DNA of 61,337 bases from positions 1 to 61,337 of the forward strand of contig JAKLKB010000023.1 in the NCBI GenBank assembly GCA_023150835.1, read 5' to 3'. The position numbers and the translations under genes were made by a program. Below, one piece after another: positions 17,737-26,923 of the stretch. How positions within the stretch are numbered: position 1 is the first letter of the stretch; each line of letters begins with the position of its first letter. This DNA is from Myxococcota bacterium (GTDB lineage: Bacteria > Myxococcota_C > UBA6777). The notes under the pieces are model-generated. The model worked only from the letters and a program-made list of their open reading frames with translations. It did no database searches and had not been told where the DNA came from.

Positions 17737-20730
17737 ATGTGGAAGTGTATCGAGTGCGGTTTTCAAGAAAATGAAGCAGGAAGCGAGCTTTGTTCGCGCT
17801 GTCAAGCACCACGCGATCCCAAAACGTTCGAGGGAGAACAGATCGGCCAGTGGCGACTTGAAAAACCCCTTGGGGAGGGCGGGATGGCGGTGGTCTTTCT
17901 CGCTCGCCACGTCATGCTCGGCTCCAAGGTCGCCATCAAGCTTTTGCGATCCGATCTCACCAACAAACGCGAAGTGATCGAACGCTTTCGCACAGAAGCC
18001 CTCGCAGCAAGTCATCTCCGACACGAAAACGTCATCCAAGTGATGGACTTTGGATTCCAAAAAGGCATCGGCTTTTACATGGTCTTGGAGTTCTTGGAGG
18101 GAAACGACCTCGAAGCCTACCTGACGGGACAGCCCATGCCTCCGCGTTTTGTCAAAGAGATCGCCAAGCAGATCGCACGTGGACTCCAAGCCGCCCATGA
18201 ATCCGGCATTATCCACCGAGACCTCAAACCCTCGAACATCTTTCTCGTCCCACGCGAAGGCTCCGATATCCCCCAAGTCAAGATCCTCGACTTTGGCATC
18301 GCAAAGATCCAAGAGTCCGAGCTTTTGGACGAGGAAAACCAAAAACTCACCCGCACAGGTACTGTCTTGGGGACGCCGTTTTATCTCTCTCCTGAACAAC
18401 TCACCCGACGCCAAGGTGTCGAACTCGGCGCAAGTGTCGATATCTATGCCTTTGGCGTTATCTTGTTCCAACTCCTCGCAGGAAAATTGCCGATCGAAGA
18501 ACCCAGTATCGCCGAGCAGATGGTCGCGATCCTCACACGAAAAGCACCGATGCTCGGCGAAGTCTTGCCCCCCTTTTCCAACTCTGCCCTCGAACTCTTT
18601 TTGCAACGCGCCTTGTCCAAATCCCCACAGTCTCGTCCTGCCACCGTCGCCGCTTTCTGGGAAGAACTTGACCAAGCCATGGGCGTTTTGGAGGATGCCC
18701 AAGAAAATACCGCCCTGCGCCAAGTCTGGGAAAAGACCTACAAAGATATCCTTGAAAAAGAGCAACCCCCTTCGCTCTTCTATCGGCTGCGCTGGGTGTT
18801 TGCGCTTCTGGCCTTGCTTGTGGTGGGCGGTGGAAGCTGGTGGCTGGCCTCGATCTTCCAGACTCCTCCGCCCCCTCCGCCTCCCCCGCGTTTGACGGGT
18901 ATCCCCCAATTCAAAGAACTCGGGATCCAAGATTTTCAAGCAGGCAAGTTCGCAAGCGCCCTCCAACGCTTCGATCAGATCGTCAGCAGCAAGCGTTGGA
19001 CAAGCTCCTCCAAAGACTTTGACCCCAAAGTCTACCGCTTGATGGCGACCGCACTTTTTGAAGCCGAAAAAGATCCGTCCAAAAAGCCCGCCTTTGCGGC
19101 TTTACAGTTTTTTCAACTCTACCTTAAACAAGCCAAGTCCTTTGATGCGGGCGAAAAAGAAGCCCTTGAAAAGAACGTGCAGCGTCTCGAACAGCGCGTT
19201 GCCGCAAGCGAGAGCGCCACCAAAGAGCTGTTGCGCGCCCTTGGAAAACACCTTAAATCGGGCGATGACAACGCAACGCTGGGCGTCTTGGATACCGCCT
19301 TTGCTTTGCAAAAAAAGGAAGCCCTCGGGCGATTGGATTATGGCCCCGATGTCTCGCTCAGCAGCGCCTACACACGCACCGCTGAGCTTCTCCAACAACG
19401 CTTCCCCGGCCTTTCCTTGGCTTTGTTGAAAAAAGCCTCGCAGATCCGACTCCCTCCCAAACAACAACGCAAACTCGTCTTGCGCTACGAAGAAATGAAA
19501 CGTGCCATCCAAAAACGCCAAGACGACGGCCTCAAAGAACTCCAAACGGCTCTTCAATCCAACGACCGCAAACAAACACAAGCCTCTCTTCGCCGCCTCT
19601 TGAGCGAAAACACCGACGATCCCTCGATCTATCGGCGCATCCGCTCGCTGTTGCTTCGCGACTATTATCAAAACCCCCAAGCCTCGCTTGTTCTGTTGCG
19701 CTTGTACCGTGACGAGATCAAGCTGACCTTGCGCCCCGATGCACAAGCTTGGTATCGCCGCCTTGTTGGAAAAGAACTCCCTTCCGTCCCCTCTCTTGAC
19801 CAAACCATCAAAGCCGGACAGTTCGGCATCAAAGGAGTTGTTGCACACAAACGCGCTCGGGCTTTCCTCGAAAAGGGCGAGATCAAAAAAGCCACCCCGA
19901 TCTTTTCCTCTGTCCCCAAGCTACTCAAACGATCGATCGAAACGCCTGAAAGCCTCTTGACACCGCTGTTTCAGCGTTTGATCCATGAAGCCAACAACGC
20001 TCAATCCAGCCTCCAACAAGCCGATGAAACGTGGAAAAAGATCGCGGCCATGGCCGAATCGGGCGATCTGCTCGGAGCGCGCAAAAGCGGCGATGCCTTG
20101 CTCGCTACGCTCAAAGACAACCCCGCTGCCGTGGCCTTGTACAAAAAACGCCTCGAAGACCAAAAGGCCGAATACTCCCAGCGTTGCGAGCGGCTCGCAC
20201 AATCTGCGCAGCGCTCTCTTGGGCGTGGTGGACTTCGTGATGCCGAGAAATACTACGAAAAAGGCGTGTCTTGTTGGAAACAGCTTGCTGCCGCTGAACC
20301 CGAACAAGCCAAACGACACGAAGGGCGCGTCGCCTCTTCTCTGCAATGGCAAGAACGCCTCCAAAAAGCAGCCCCGCTGCTCGACCAGCTACGCAAAGAT
20401 CGTGAGGCCCTTCGCAATACCTCCGCCAACCAAGGCTTTGATGCGGTGATGCCGCTGCTCGATGGAAGCCCCGCCAAACGCGTCCTCAAACAAGAGCATC
20501 TCGCTTGGGGACAACAGCGGCTACGTTATATGCGCTTCCGCCAAAAAGGCGATCAATACGCCCAAAACGAGCGCTGGGAACAAGCCGTCTACGAATACAA
20601 ACAAGCACAAAAACTCTTTCCTCGCGCCCATGATGCCCGAAATTTTCAACGGCGCATCCTTGAATGTGAATGCAATAGCGGTGTAACGTGGGAGATCTGT
20701 AAGCAGTTCAAGCGCGCAAAGCCGCGTTAA
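17737..20730 (+). CDS. Zinc-ribbon transmembrane Ser/Thr kinase 2 with long helical tail
   Basis: This 997-aa Hanks-type kinase has an N-terminal zinc ribbon (Cys4, 7, 19, 22) and a kinase domain at about 38-320. The P-loop is GEGGMAVV; Lys68 sits in VAIK, Asp162 in HRDLKPSN, and DFG is at 185-187, so it should be active. One transmembrane helix (WVFALLALLVVGGGSWWLA) lies near 353-372, followed by PPPPPPPP. The extracytoplasmic part of about 610 residues is helical and TPR-like (for example FQAGKFASALQRFDQIV and YAQNERWEQAVYEYKQAQ), rich in Lys, Gln and Leu. GAGAG lies a few bases before the ATG. Fourteen bases separate it from the PEGA-like gene, so the three-gene operon 17737-23713 likely acts together. 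Confidence 0.93.
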   Translation: MWKCIECGFQENEAGSELCSRCQAPRDPKTFEGEQIGQWRLEKPLGEGGMAVVFLARHVMLGSKVAIKLLRSDLTNKREVIERFRTEALAASHLRHENVIQVMDFGFQKGIGFYMVLEFLEGNDLEAYLTGQPMPPRFVKEIAKQIARGLQAAHESGIIHRDLKPSNIFLVPREGSDIPQVKILDFGIAKIQESELLDEENQKLTRTGTVLGTPFYLSPEQLTRRQGVELGASVDIYAFGVILFQLLAGKLPIEEPSIAEQMVAILTRKAPMLGEVLPPFSNSALELFLQRALSKSPQSRPATVAAFWEELDQAMGVLEDAQENTALRQVWEKTYKDILEKEQPPSLFYRLRWVFALLALLVVGGGSWWLASIFQTPPPPPPPPRLTGIPQFKELGIQDFQAGKFASALQRFDQIVSSKRWTSSSKDFDPKVYRLMATALFEAEKDPSKKPAFAALQFFQLYLKQAKSFDAGEKEALEKNVQRLEQRVAASESATKELLRALGKHLKSGDDNATLGVLDTAFALQKKEALGRLDYGPDVSLSSAYTRTAELLQQRFPGLSLALLKKASQIRLPPKQQRKLVLRYEEMKRAIQKRQDDGLKELQTALQSNDRKQTQASLRRLLSENTDDPSIYRRIRSLLLRDYYQNPQASLVLLRLYRDEIKLTLRPDAQAWYRRLVGKELPSVPSLDQTIKAGQFGIKGVVAHKRARAFLEKGEIKKATPIFSSVPKLLKRSIETPESLLTPLFQRLIHEANNAQSSLQQADETWKKIAAMAESGDLLGARKSGDALLATLKDNPAAVALYKKRLEDQKAEYSQRCERLAQSAQRSLGRGGLRDAEKYYEKGVSCWKQLAAAEPEQAKRHEGRVASSLQWQERLQKAAPLLDQLRKDREALRNTSANQGFDAVMPLLDGSPAKRVLKQEHLAWGQQRLRYMRFRQKGDQYAQNERWEQAVYEYKQAQKLFPRAHDARNFQRRILECECNSGVTWEICKQFKRAKPR

Positions 20731-20744
20731 TGTAGGTTTGAGTC

Positions 20745-21644
20745 ATGTCTATCTCTTTGTCTTTGTTTTTGTTTTTGTGGTCCGCTGCTCCGATCTCCCC
20801 TGAGATCGCTGCAAAAGACAAGTATCTGCTCGCAAGACGCGCCTTCCTCAACCAAAACTGGAAAGAAGCCAAACAGCTTTTCCAAGAAACCCTTGAGCTT
20901 CTTTCCCAAGTCAAGGGCCAAACCGAGCGACAACGCCACCTTTTTATCATCGGCCGTAGCGATGTCCGTTTCCATCTCGCCCAGATCGCCGATCAACAAA
21001 AAGAGATCTTCCCTGCTTGCCGACTCTACAAAAAGATCCGCGATCGCGTCGACAAACTCCCCACAGGATGGGAAAGTTGGCCCATCAATACCAAACTCCC
21101 CGAACGCTTCGCCCTCTCCAAACGCCGACTCGACGAATGCAACCTTGTCCCTTCCGTCGTCTCGTGGGCGCTGACGCCTCCTGATGCCGTCGTTGAAACG
21201 CTCTCTCCCGCCCCTGCGCCTACACCCACCGCTCCCTCCACCACCCCAACACCCGCTCCGTCTCCTTCCACCACAACGCCACCCTCGCCGACCAAACCCA
21301 CGACTGTTGCACCGTCTTGGATGCCTGTCCAATCCCCGATCCAACGCCTCCCCGGTCTGCTTCGTTTGCGCATCCGCGCCGCAGGATTCTTGCCCCAAGA
21401 AAAAGATATCCAAGTCCTCGCTTGGGAAGAGATGCGCCTCGTCTTTTCCCTAAAGCCCCAACCCCGCAAACGCGATGTGGCCGTCGTGATCCGCCGCCCC
21501 GTCAAACCTGTTGCCCCCCCCCCCACTCCTACATGGGTTTGGATTACGGTGGCCGCAGGTGTTGTCGTCGTCGGAGGGGCCGTTGCCATCGGTGTTTATG
21601 CTGCCACTCGACCTCTTGAAAAAGTGACTGTCTCTTTCCGATAA
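20745..21644 (+). CDS. Secreted PEGA-like protein with C-terminal membrane helix
   Basis: This 299-aa protein has a signal peptide (MSISLSLFLFLWSAAPI) and a TPR-like helical domain (KYLLARRAFLNQNWKEAKQL). A Thr/Pro/Ser linker of about 50 residues follows, then a PEGA-like beta segment (LLRLRIRAAGFLPQEKDIQV, then EEMRLVFSLKP). The C-terminus is a hydrophobic helix (WVWITVAAGVVVVGGAVAIGV). The architecture parallels the PEGA protein at 10055-10966, which also stands beside a zinc-ribbon kinase. It is the middle gene of the kinase 2 operon. The helical domain shared in style with the kinase tail suggests envelope contact between the two, as inference. Confidence 0.7.
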   Translation: MSISLSLFLFLWSAAPISPEIAAKDKYLLARRAFLNQNWKEAKQLFQETLELLSQVKGQTERQRHLFIIGRSDVRFHLAQIADQQKEIFPACRLYKKIRDRVDKLPTGWESWPINTKLPERFALSKRRLDECNLVPSVVSWALTPPDAVVETLSPAPAPTPTAPSTTPTPAPSPSTTTPPSPTKPTTVAPSWMPVQSPIQRLPGLLRLRIRAAGFLPQEKDIQVLAWEEMRLVFSLKPQPRKRDVAVVIRRPVKPVAPPPTPTWVWITVAAGVVVVGGAVAIGVYAATRPLEKVTVSFR

Positions 21645-21676
21645 TCCCGCTGTTTCGAGACTTGGAGGTCTTCATC

Positions 21677-23713
21677 ATGGTCTTTTCCTCTCTCGGCTCC
21701 GCAGTCTTTCGGCAGGGGGGTTGGCTTGCCCTGTTGCTTTTGCTTTTCTCCGCTTGCGGCTCTGAACTCACCCTCGAACTGACTGTTCCTCCCGAACTCT
21801 CAGGCGCTTTTTCTATCCCCCGCGAAAACGCAGCGCCAGCCCAAGGCGCCCTCGGATACTTTGATGGCAAGGCCTTCAGCGGCAGCGATAGCCTCGGCAA
21901 TCGCGAAGTTTCGTGCAAAGAGTCTTTCGGTCTTTTTCCTCCGTCCATCAACGAACAATCCCCGCTGTTTCGCCCCTACGATCAGCTTCCTTATACGCTC
22001 GTGGAGTCGTGCTTCAGCGGAAACAACACCTCTTTCCTTGCTGCCGCTCGTTTGACCGATTCGTGGTTTTGCCAACACAAAAAACACGGATCCACGCCTT
22101 CTCGCGTCGCGCTCTATCCTTCCGAAACATGGAGCGCCATCACCACAACCAATACCCCACCTGCTTCTCTCACCACACCTCGCTTTGGACACCGCGTCAC
22201 CGCGCTTCCCGATGGGCGCGTGGTGATCTCTGGCGGCATCTCTGGAAAAACCGACCTCTTGGCACAACCCCTCGACCAACTCGGCAAACAGATCGTCGCC
22301 GCAACAGCCTTCTCTTCGGAGATTCTTCTCCTCGATCCGCACGCCACCGACGACGCCCTGCGCTTCCAAGTCCTCGGCACCACTTCTCGCGCTTATCACC
22401 AAGCCTTTTGGAATGGCGCAAAGCTCGTCCTATCAGGCGGTTTCACCGCAGACGGCACCAGTGCCGCTGAAACGTGGGAGATCCCTCCCGCCGGACAAAC
22501 CAAACCGCTCTCTCAAACCGCTGTTGCCGGCGGAAATGAACCGATGCGCCGTGCTTTTGGAACAGCCTTTGCCCTCGAACGCAGCGGAAAAGTCTTTGCC
22601 GAGCAAGTCGGTGGACTCCCCACCGCCTGCCTTCAAACCAAGCTTGACAGTTCTTGTGACGTAGCCAAACTCCTCCCCCAAGAATGTATCGCACAACAAA
22701 CTCCAGCCAATTTCGATACGATCTGTGCCGGCATCGAAGATGCGATCTTCCTCCACCAAACCACTTTTCTCCCACAACCCGCCCAAGGAGAGGCCCACCT
22801 CTTGCTCTCAGGCGGCTTTGTTTTGCTCAAATCAGGCACTCCATCCGACGCATGCACCGACCTCAAAAATGGCGCGACCCTTTGCCCCAACCCCTACCTC
22901 GTCTTCTTGCACATCAACGCATCGGGCGCTCGCAACGCCCATCTCACCCACCTCTCCCGCTACTCCGAAAAAAACAAACCCTACACACTCTCTTCTCTCT
23001 TTGCGCACCAAGCCCTCTATCTCGGCAAACACAACCTCCAACTGAGCGGAAACACCGCCCTTGATACCCTCTTGATCGTCGGCGGCTGGAGTCCTTTCGG
23101 CCACACCAAAGGCCCATATCCCGATCTGAAAATTTTCGGCAGCAGCGCGTTCAACTTTTCCCACCAAGCCTTTTTGTTGCAGATCACCGATCGCAAACAA
23201 GCCCCCATCCTTTTGCCTTTCGACTTCAAAAATACCGCTGGCAAGGCCGTTTTGCTGCTTCGCAGTTTTGCTTCTGCTGCGGCGTTTCCCACCGCCAACG
23301 ATTCCGATATGCTTTTTGGTGTCTTTGCAGGGGGTGTCGCTCAAGATATCACCGCAATCGAAAACTCCAAAAGCCCCTTCATTCGAGTGGATATCAGCCG
23401 TGAACCTTTCGATTCAAAAAACCGAGAACCCGAACTGACTTTTCCAATCGGCGACGCTGTGATCCGTTTGCGCGTCTCCGAGGTCCTCTCTCCCACCCTC
23501 GCGCAACGATCTTCCGCACCTTGGCGCTCTTGGGGCGGCGCGGAAGGTGTGCGCACCGCCACAGGAGCTTTTGTCTGGTTTGGTGGCGTCTTCCAATCCC
23601 CTTCGGGCACCTCCACCTCAACATTCCCCAATATCTTTCTGTTTCAGCCCGGTCGCCTCGGCTCCAAAGCCATCGCAAAAACCCCTTGTGCGCTCTTTCC
23701 TTCGCGTCCATAA
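21677..23713 (+). CDS. Kelch-like repeat lipoprotein
   Basis: This 678-aa lipoprotein starts at the ATG with GGAGG eight bases upstream; the signal ends in lipobox LFSAC (Cys27). The body holds several Kelch/galactose-oxidase-like beta blades: TTPRFGHRVTALPDGRVVIS followed by GG, NGAKLVLSGGF, EAHLLLSGGF, LDTLLIVGGW, GAFVWFGGVF. These suggest a propeller of six or seven blades. Several cysteines are present (CKES, VESCFSG, WFCQHK, CLQTKLDSSCDV, ECIAQQ, ICAG), compatible with disulphides after export. The gene is 32 bases downstream of the PEGA-like gene and converges with clpB. A ligand-binding role at the surface, perhaps feeding kinase 2, is an inference. Confidence 0.78.
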   Translation: MVFSSLGSAVFRQGGWLALLLLLFSACGSELTLELTVPPELSGAFSIPRENAAPAQGALGYFDGKAFSGSDSLGNREVSCKESFGLFPPSINEQSPLFRPYDQLPYTLVESCFSGNNTSFLAAARLTDSWFCQHKKHGSTPSRVALYPSETWSAITTTNTPPASLTTPRFGHRVTALPDGRVVISGGISGKTDLLAQPLDQLGKQIVAATAFSSEILLLDPHATDDALRFQVLGTTSRAYHQAFWNGAKLVLSGGFTADGTSAAETWEIPPAGQTKPLSQTAVAGGNEPMRRAFGTAFALERSGKVFAEQVGGLPTACLQTKLDSSCDVAKLLPQECIAQQTPANFDTICAGIEDAIFLHQTTFLPQPAQGEAHLLLSGGFVLLKSGTPSDACTDLKNGATLCPNPYLVFLHINASGARNAHLTHLSRYSEKNKPYTLSSLFAHQALYLGKHNLQLSGNTALDTLLIVGGWSPFGHTKGPYPDLKIFGSSAFNFSHQAFLLQITDRKQAPILLPFDFKNTAGKAVLLLRSFASAAAFPTANDSDMLFGVFAGGVAQDITAIENSKSPFIRVDISREPFDSKNREPELTFPIGDAVIRLRVSEVLSPTLAQRSSAPWRSWGGAEGVRTATGAFVWFGGVFQSPSGTSTSTFPNIFLFQPGRLGSKAIAKTPCALFPSRP

Positions 23714-23745
23714 CTACGCAAACGCTCTATCTATCGCACGGAGAG

Positions 23746-26334
23746 TTAGGCTTCGAGGATCTGGGGGGTCGTAAAGAGGATCTCGCCGTCTTTTGCGTCG
23801 ATCTCGACGGTCGAACCGGGGGGATATTCCCCTACAAGGACTTTTTTGGCGAGCGGGGATTCGAGCAGGCGTTGGATCGTGCGCTTGAGCGGGCGCGCAC
23901 CAAACACGGGATCGTAACCTTCTTCGCTCAACAGATCTTTCGCTTCTTCGGTGATCGTCAGATGTAGCTGGCGGCGTTGTAGGCGCTTGCTGAATAGCTG
24001 AAGCTGGATCTCGATGATTCGGCGCAGATGCTCTCGGCCAAGCGCACGAAAGATCACCGTTTCATCCAATCGGTTGAGAAACTCGGGGCGAAACTGCGCT
24101 TGCAAGGCCGTCTCGATGATCTGTCTCATACGTGCGGGATCTCGTTCGTTTTGGATGGCTTCGCTGCCGAGGTTCGAGGTCATGATCACGATGGTGTTGC
24201 GAAAGTCCACAGTTCGGCCTTGTCCATCGGTGAGACGACCATCGTCAAGCAGTTGCAACAACACGTTGAACACCTCGGGATGGGCTTTTTCCACTTCGTC
24301 AAACAACACCACCGAATAGGGGCGTCTGCGCACGCGCTCCGTCAACTGGCCGCCTTCATCGTATCCAACATAGCCGGGAGGCGCACCGATCAATCGACTG
24401 ACAGCGTGACGCTCCATGTATTCGGACATATCGATGCGCACGATATTGTCTTCGTCGTCAAACAAGAACTCTGCAAGGCTGCGTGCCAACTCTGTCTTGC
24501 CAACCCCCGTGGGACCGAGGAAAAGGAACGATCCCAACGGGCGGCGATCATCTTTGAGGTCGGCGCGGGCGCGGCGGATACAATCGGCGACTTTTTCGAG
24601 GGCTTCTTCTTGCCCGACCACCCGCAAGCGCAATCGATCTTCCATCTGCAACAGCTTTTGTTGTTCGCTTTCGAGCATCTTCGACACAGGGATACCTGTC
24701 CAACGCGACACCACCTGCGCGATATCTTCTTCCGAGACTTCTTCGCGCAAGAACGATCCTCCCACTTGCAGATCACGCAAGCTCAACTCGGCCAACTGAA
24801 GCCGCTTTTCAAGGTCCGGCAAGATCCCGTACTTGATCTCTGCCGCTTTCTCGTAGTCATTGCGGCGTTCGGTCAACCCCAACTCGGTGCGCGTCTTTTC
24901 CAAATCTTCCTTCAATCGGCGGATATCGCGGATCGCCACCAACTCTTTGTCCCAACGCGCTTTTTCTTTCTCAAACTGCCCTTGCGTCTCTTTGATCGCC
25001 GCTTCAAGCTCTTTCAGCCGCTCTTTGGAGGCAGGATCTTTTTCCTTGCGCAAGGCTTGGCGTTCGATCTCCATGTTGGTCAGCTTGCGTTGGTATTGCT
25101 CCAACTCCGCAGGAAGGCTGTCACTTTCAAGGCGGATACGGCTCGCCGCTTCGTCCACCAAGTCGATCGCTTTGTCTGGCAAGAAACGGTCGTTGATGTA
25201 GCGGTCGCTCAGTTGGGCCGCTGCAACCAACGCTGCATCGCGGATCCGAATCCCATGATGCACTTCGTATTTTTCTTTCAGCCCCCGCAAGATCTGCACG
25301 GTGTCCTCGACCGTCGGTTCGCCTACATATACGGGCTGAAAGCGCCGCGCCAAGGCCGCATCTTTTTCTACATGCTTGCGGTATTCGTCCAACGTCGTCG
25401 CCCCGATGGTATGCAACTCGCCTCGCGCCAACGCTGGTTTCAGCATATTGGACGCATCCATCGCCCCTTCCGCTGCTCCCGCACCAACCAAGGTGTGCAT
25501 CTCGTCGATAAACAACACGATCTTTCCGTTCGATTCGGTGATCTCTTTCAATACCGACTTGAGCCGATCCTCAAATTCTCCCCGATACTTCGCACCCGCG
25601 ATCAATGCCCCCAGATCCAACTGCAACACCATCAACTCTTTCATCCCCGAAGGCACATCCCCTCGGGCGATCCGCAGCGCTATCCCTTCCACGATCGCCG
25701 TCTTCCCAACCCCGGGATCTCCGATCAATACAGGGTTGTTTTTCGTCCGACGTGCCAACACTTCCAACACGCGCCGCACTTCGTCGTCACGACCCACCAC
25801 AGGATCGAGCTTTCCCGTCTGTGCAAGCTGCGTCAAGTTCCGACAGTAGCGCTCCAACACCTGAAAACGACCTTCCGCTTCTGCATCCATCACGCGTTGA
25901 CTCCCTCGAATCTCGACCAGCGCCTTGAGTGCGCGGTCATAAGTGAATCGCAATGCCTCAAACGTCGAACGCAACTCCGACGACTTCTGCAACATCGCCA
26001 AAAACAAGGTATCTTGGCTGATAAACTCGTCTTTTAATTGCTCGGCTTCCCGAAAAGACTGCTCTAACACTTGCTGGAGATCCCGCGATATCGGGCGATC
26101 TGTATCTCCGCTCACTCGCGGCATCTTCTTGAGCAACCCTTCGACCTTTTGCTTGGCCTCCCCAATGTCGGACTCTAAACGACCTAAGATCCCCACTATC
26201 GGACCTTTTGTGTCCTCTAGCAGCGCCAAAAACAAGTGCGCACTCGTCACTTCTGCATGCTCTCGCTTTGCGCTCAGGATCTGCGCTTCCCCTAAACTCT
26301 CGCGACTTTTGTTCGTGAATTTCTGAAAGTCCAT
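23746..26334 (-). CDS. clpB: ATP-dependent disaggregase ClpB
   Basis: This 862-aa AAA+ chaperone extracts polypeptides from aggregates together with DnaK. The N-domain has two Clp-N repeats ([29 protein letters not shown]). NBD1 has Walker A GDPGVGKT and Walker [11 protein letters not shown]. The coiled-coil M-domain of about 120 residues (Glu/Lys/Arg rich) distinguishes ClpB from ClpA and ClpC. NBD2 has [20 protein letters not shown] and the pore loop [13 protein letters not shown]. The ATG at 26334 has GGGGGAG upstream with 6-base spacing; a GTG immediately before it is also in frame. It converges with the Kelch gene. No CIRCE element was seen, but a TTGACA promoter lies about 150 bases upstream. 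Confidence 0.97.
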   Translation of the reverse strand: MDFQKFTNKSRESLGEAQILSAKREHAEVTSAHLFLALLEDTKGPIVGILGRLESDIGEAKQKVEGLLKKMPRVSGDTDRPISRDLQQVLEQSFREAEQLKDEFISQDTLFLAMLQKSSELRSTFEALRFTYDRALKALVEIRGSQRVMDAEAEGRFQVLERYCRNLTQLAQTGKLDPVVGRDDEVRRVLEVLARRTKNNPVLIGDPGVGKTAIVEGIALRIARGDVPSGMKELMVLQLDLGALIAGAKYRGEFEDRLKSVLKEITESNGKIVLFIDEMHTLVGAGAAEGAMDASNMLKPALARGELHTIGATTLDEYRKHVEKDAALARRFQPVYVGEPTVEDTVQILRGLKEKYEVHHGIRIRDAALVAAAQLSDRYINDRFLPDKAIDLVDEAASRIRLESDSLPAELEQYQRKLTNMEIERQALRKEKDPASKERLKELEAAIKETQGQFEKEKARWDKELVAIRDIRRLKEDLEKTRTELGLTERRNDYEKAAEIKYGILPDLEKRLQLAELSLRDLQVGGSFLREEVSEEDIAQVVSRWTGIPVSKMLESEQQKLLQMEDRLRLRVVGQEEALEKVADCIRRARADLKDDRRPLGSFLFLGPTGVGKTELARSLAEFLFDDEDNIVRIDMSEYMERHAVSRLIGAPPGYVGYDEGGQLTERVRRRPYSVVLFDEVEKAHPEVFNVLLQLLDDGRLTDGQGRTVDFRNTIVIMTSNLGSEAIQNERDPARMRQIIETALQAQFRPEFLNRLDETVIFRALGREHLRRIIEIQLQLFSKRLQRRQLHLTITEEAKDLLSEEGYDPVFGARPLKRTIQRLLESPLAKKVLVGEYPPGSTVEIDAKDGEILFTTPQILEA

Positions 26335-26457
26335 CACGCTCTCCCCCGATCTTCTCGGTGTTTCGGACTTTTACAGCCCTCTGCGTTTCAGTCCACCTCA
26401 CGCACACAAACCAGTATGCCTTCTTTTCCCAAATGAAAATCGATGCTTCGTTGATCT

Positions 26458-26772
26458 TTGTGCTGTTTTTTCTCCGCCTCCCAAGTGATAAGCCCGACAC
26501 TTCCCTTGTCAAGTATCCACCCCCACTTCTCCCATTCAGACAACGCTTATCAGCCAAGCGATCAGTGGTTGCCAGAAAGCTGCACCGCGTATCGTCATCC
26601 CGAATCGGGCTACCAGCCGCAAAAAAACAACGGCACCTGCTCGATCAAACCGCCCAATGCACCGAAGAAATACAAGGCGTATTGCGATCAGAAGTATGAC
26701 GAGGGCGGGTTTCTCAGTTTGGGGGAGGGCGAGGGCAAGACTTTTCGCACCGCGCCATCGCGGGTTGCGTAG
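26458..26772 (+). pseudogene. Possible remnant or small Cys-containing protein
   Basis: An open frame of 104 codons with only a TTG start and no ribosome-binding site. From about residue 28 on, the translation looks protein-like: SDQWLPESCTAYRHPESGYQ, then NNGTCSIKPPNAPKKYKAYC, ending at a TAG. The codon choice resembles real genes here. It could be the 3' remnant of a secreted protein that lost its 5' end when the clpB promoter region formed, or a chance open frame. I do not recognise a family. Confidence 0.3.
26485..26512 (-). promoter_or_regulatory. Candidate clpB promoter
   Basis: On the minus strand: CTTGACA, a 16-base spacer and TATCAC, about 150 bases before the clpB start. The CTTGA opening also resembles the heat-shock sigma -35, but the CCCCAT -10 is absent. 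Confidence 0.4.
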
Positions 26773-26804
26773 GGGGTGAGACGTCTGTGGAAGAGTCGCG
26801 TGGG

Positions 26805-26833
26805 TTGACGCATACGGTCTTCGGTTCTATTCC
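26805..26833 (+). promoter_or_regulatory. Candidate miaB promoter
   Basis: TTGACG (26805-26810), a 17-base spacer and TATTCC (26828-26833), about 90 bases before the miaB ATG. Confidence 0.45.
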
Positions 26834-26923
26834 GTTGTGGAATGGATCGAATGTACGCCTTCCAGAGAAAACGATCCGATCTGTTTGCCTCCTACAAAGG
26901 CTCAGTTGACAACGAGAGAAACC

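Larger units (their letters stand above)
26335..26923. other. Divergent intergenic region between clpB and miaB
   Basis: These 589 bases hold a candidate promoter facing clpB (26485-26512), one facing miaB (26805-26833) and a possible gene remnant (26458-26772, +). No repeats of either dispersed family occur here. Confidence 0.6.

Noticed and set aside
24028-26037. A 669-codon frame antisense to clpB
   Set aside because: A long shadow produced by codon bias of a highly conserved gene; no start signal or domain.
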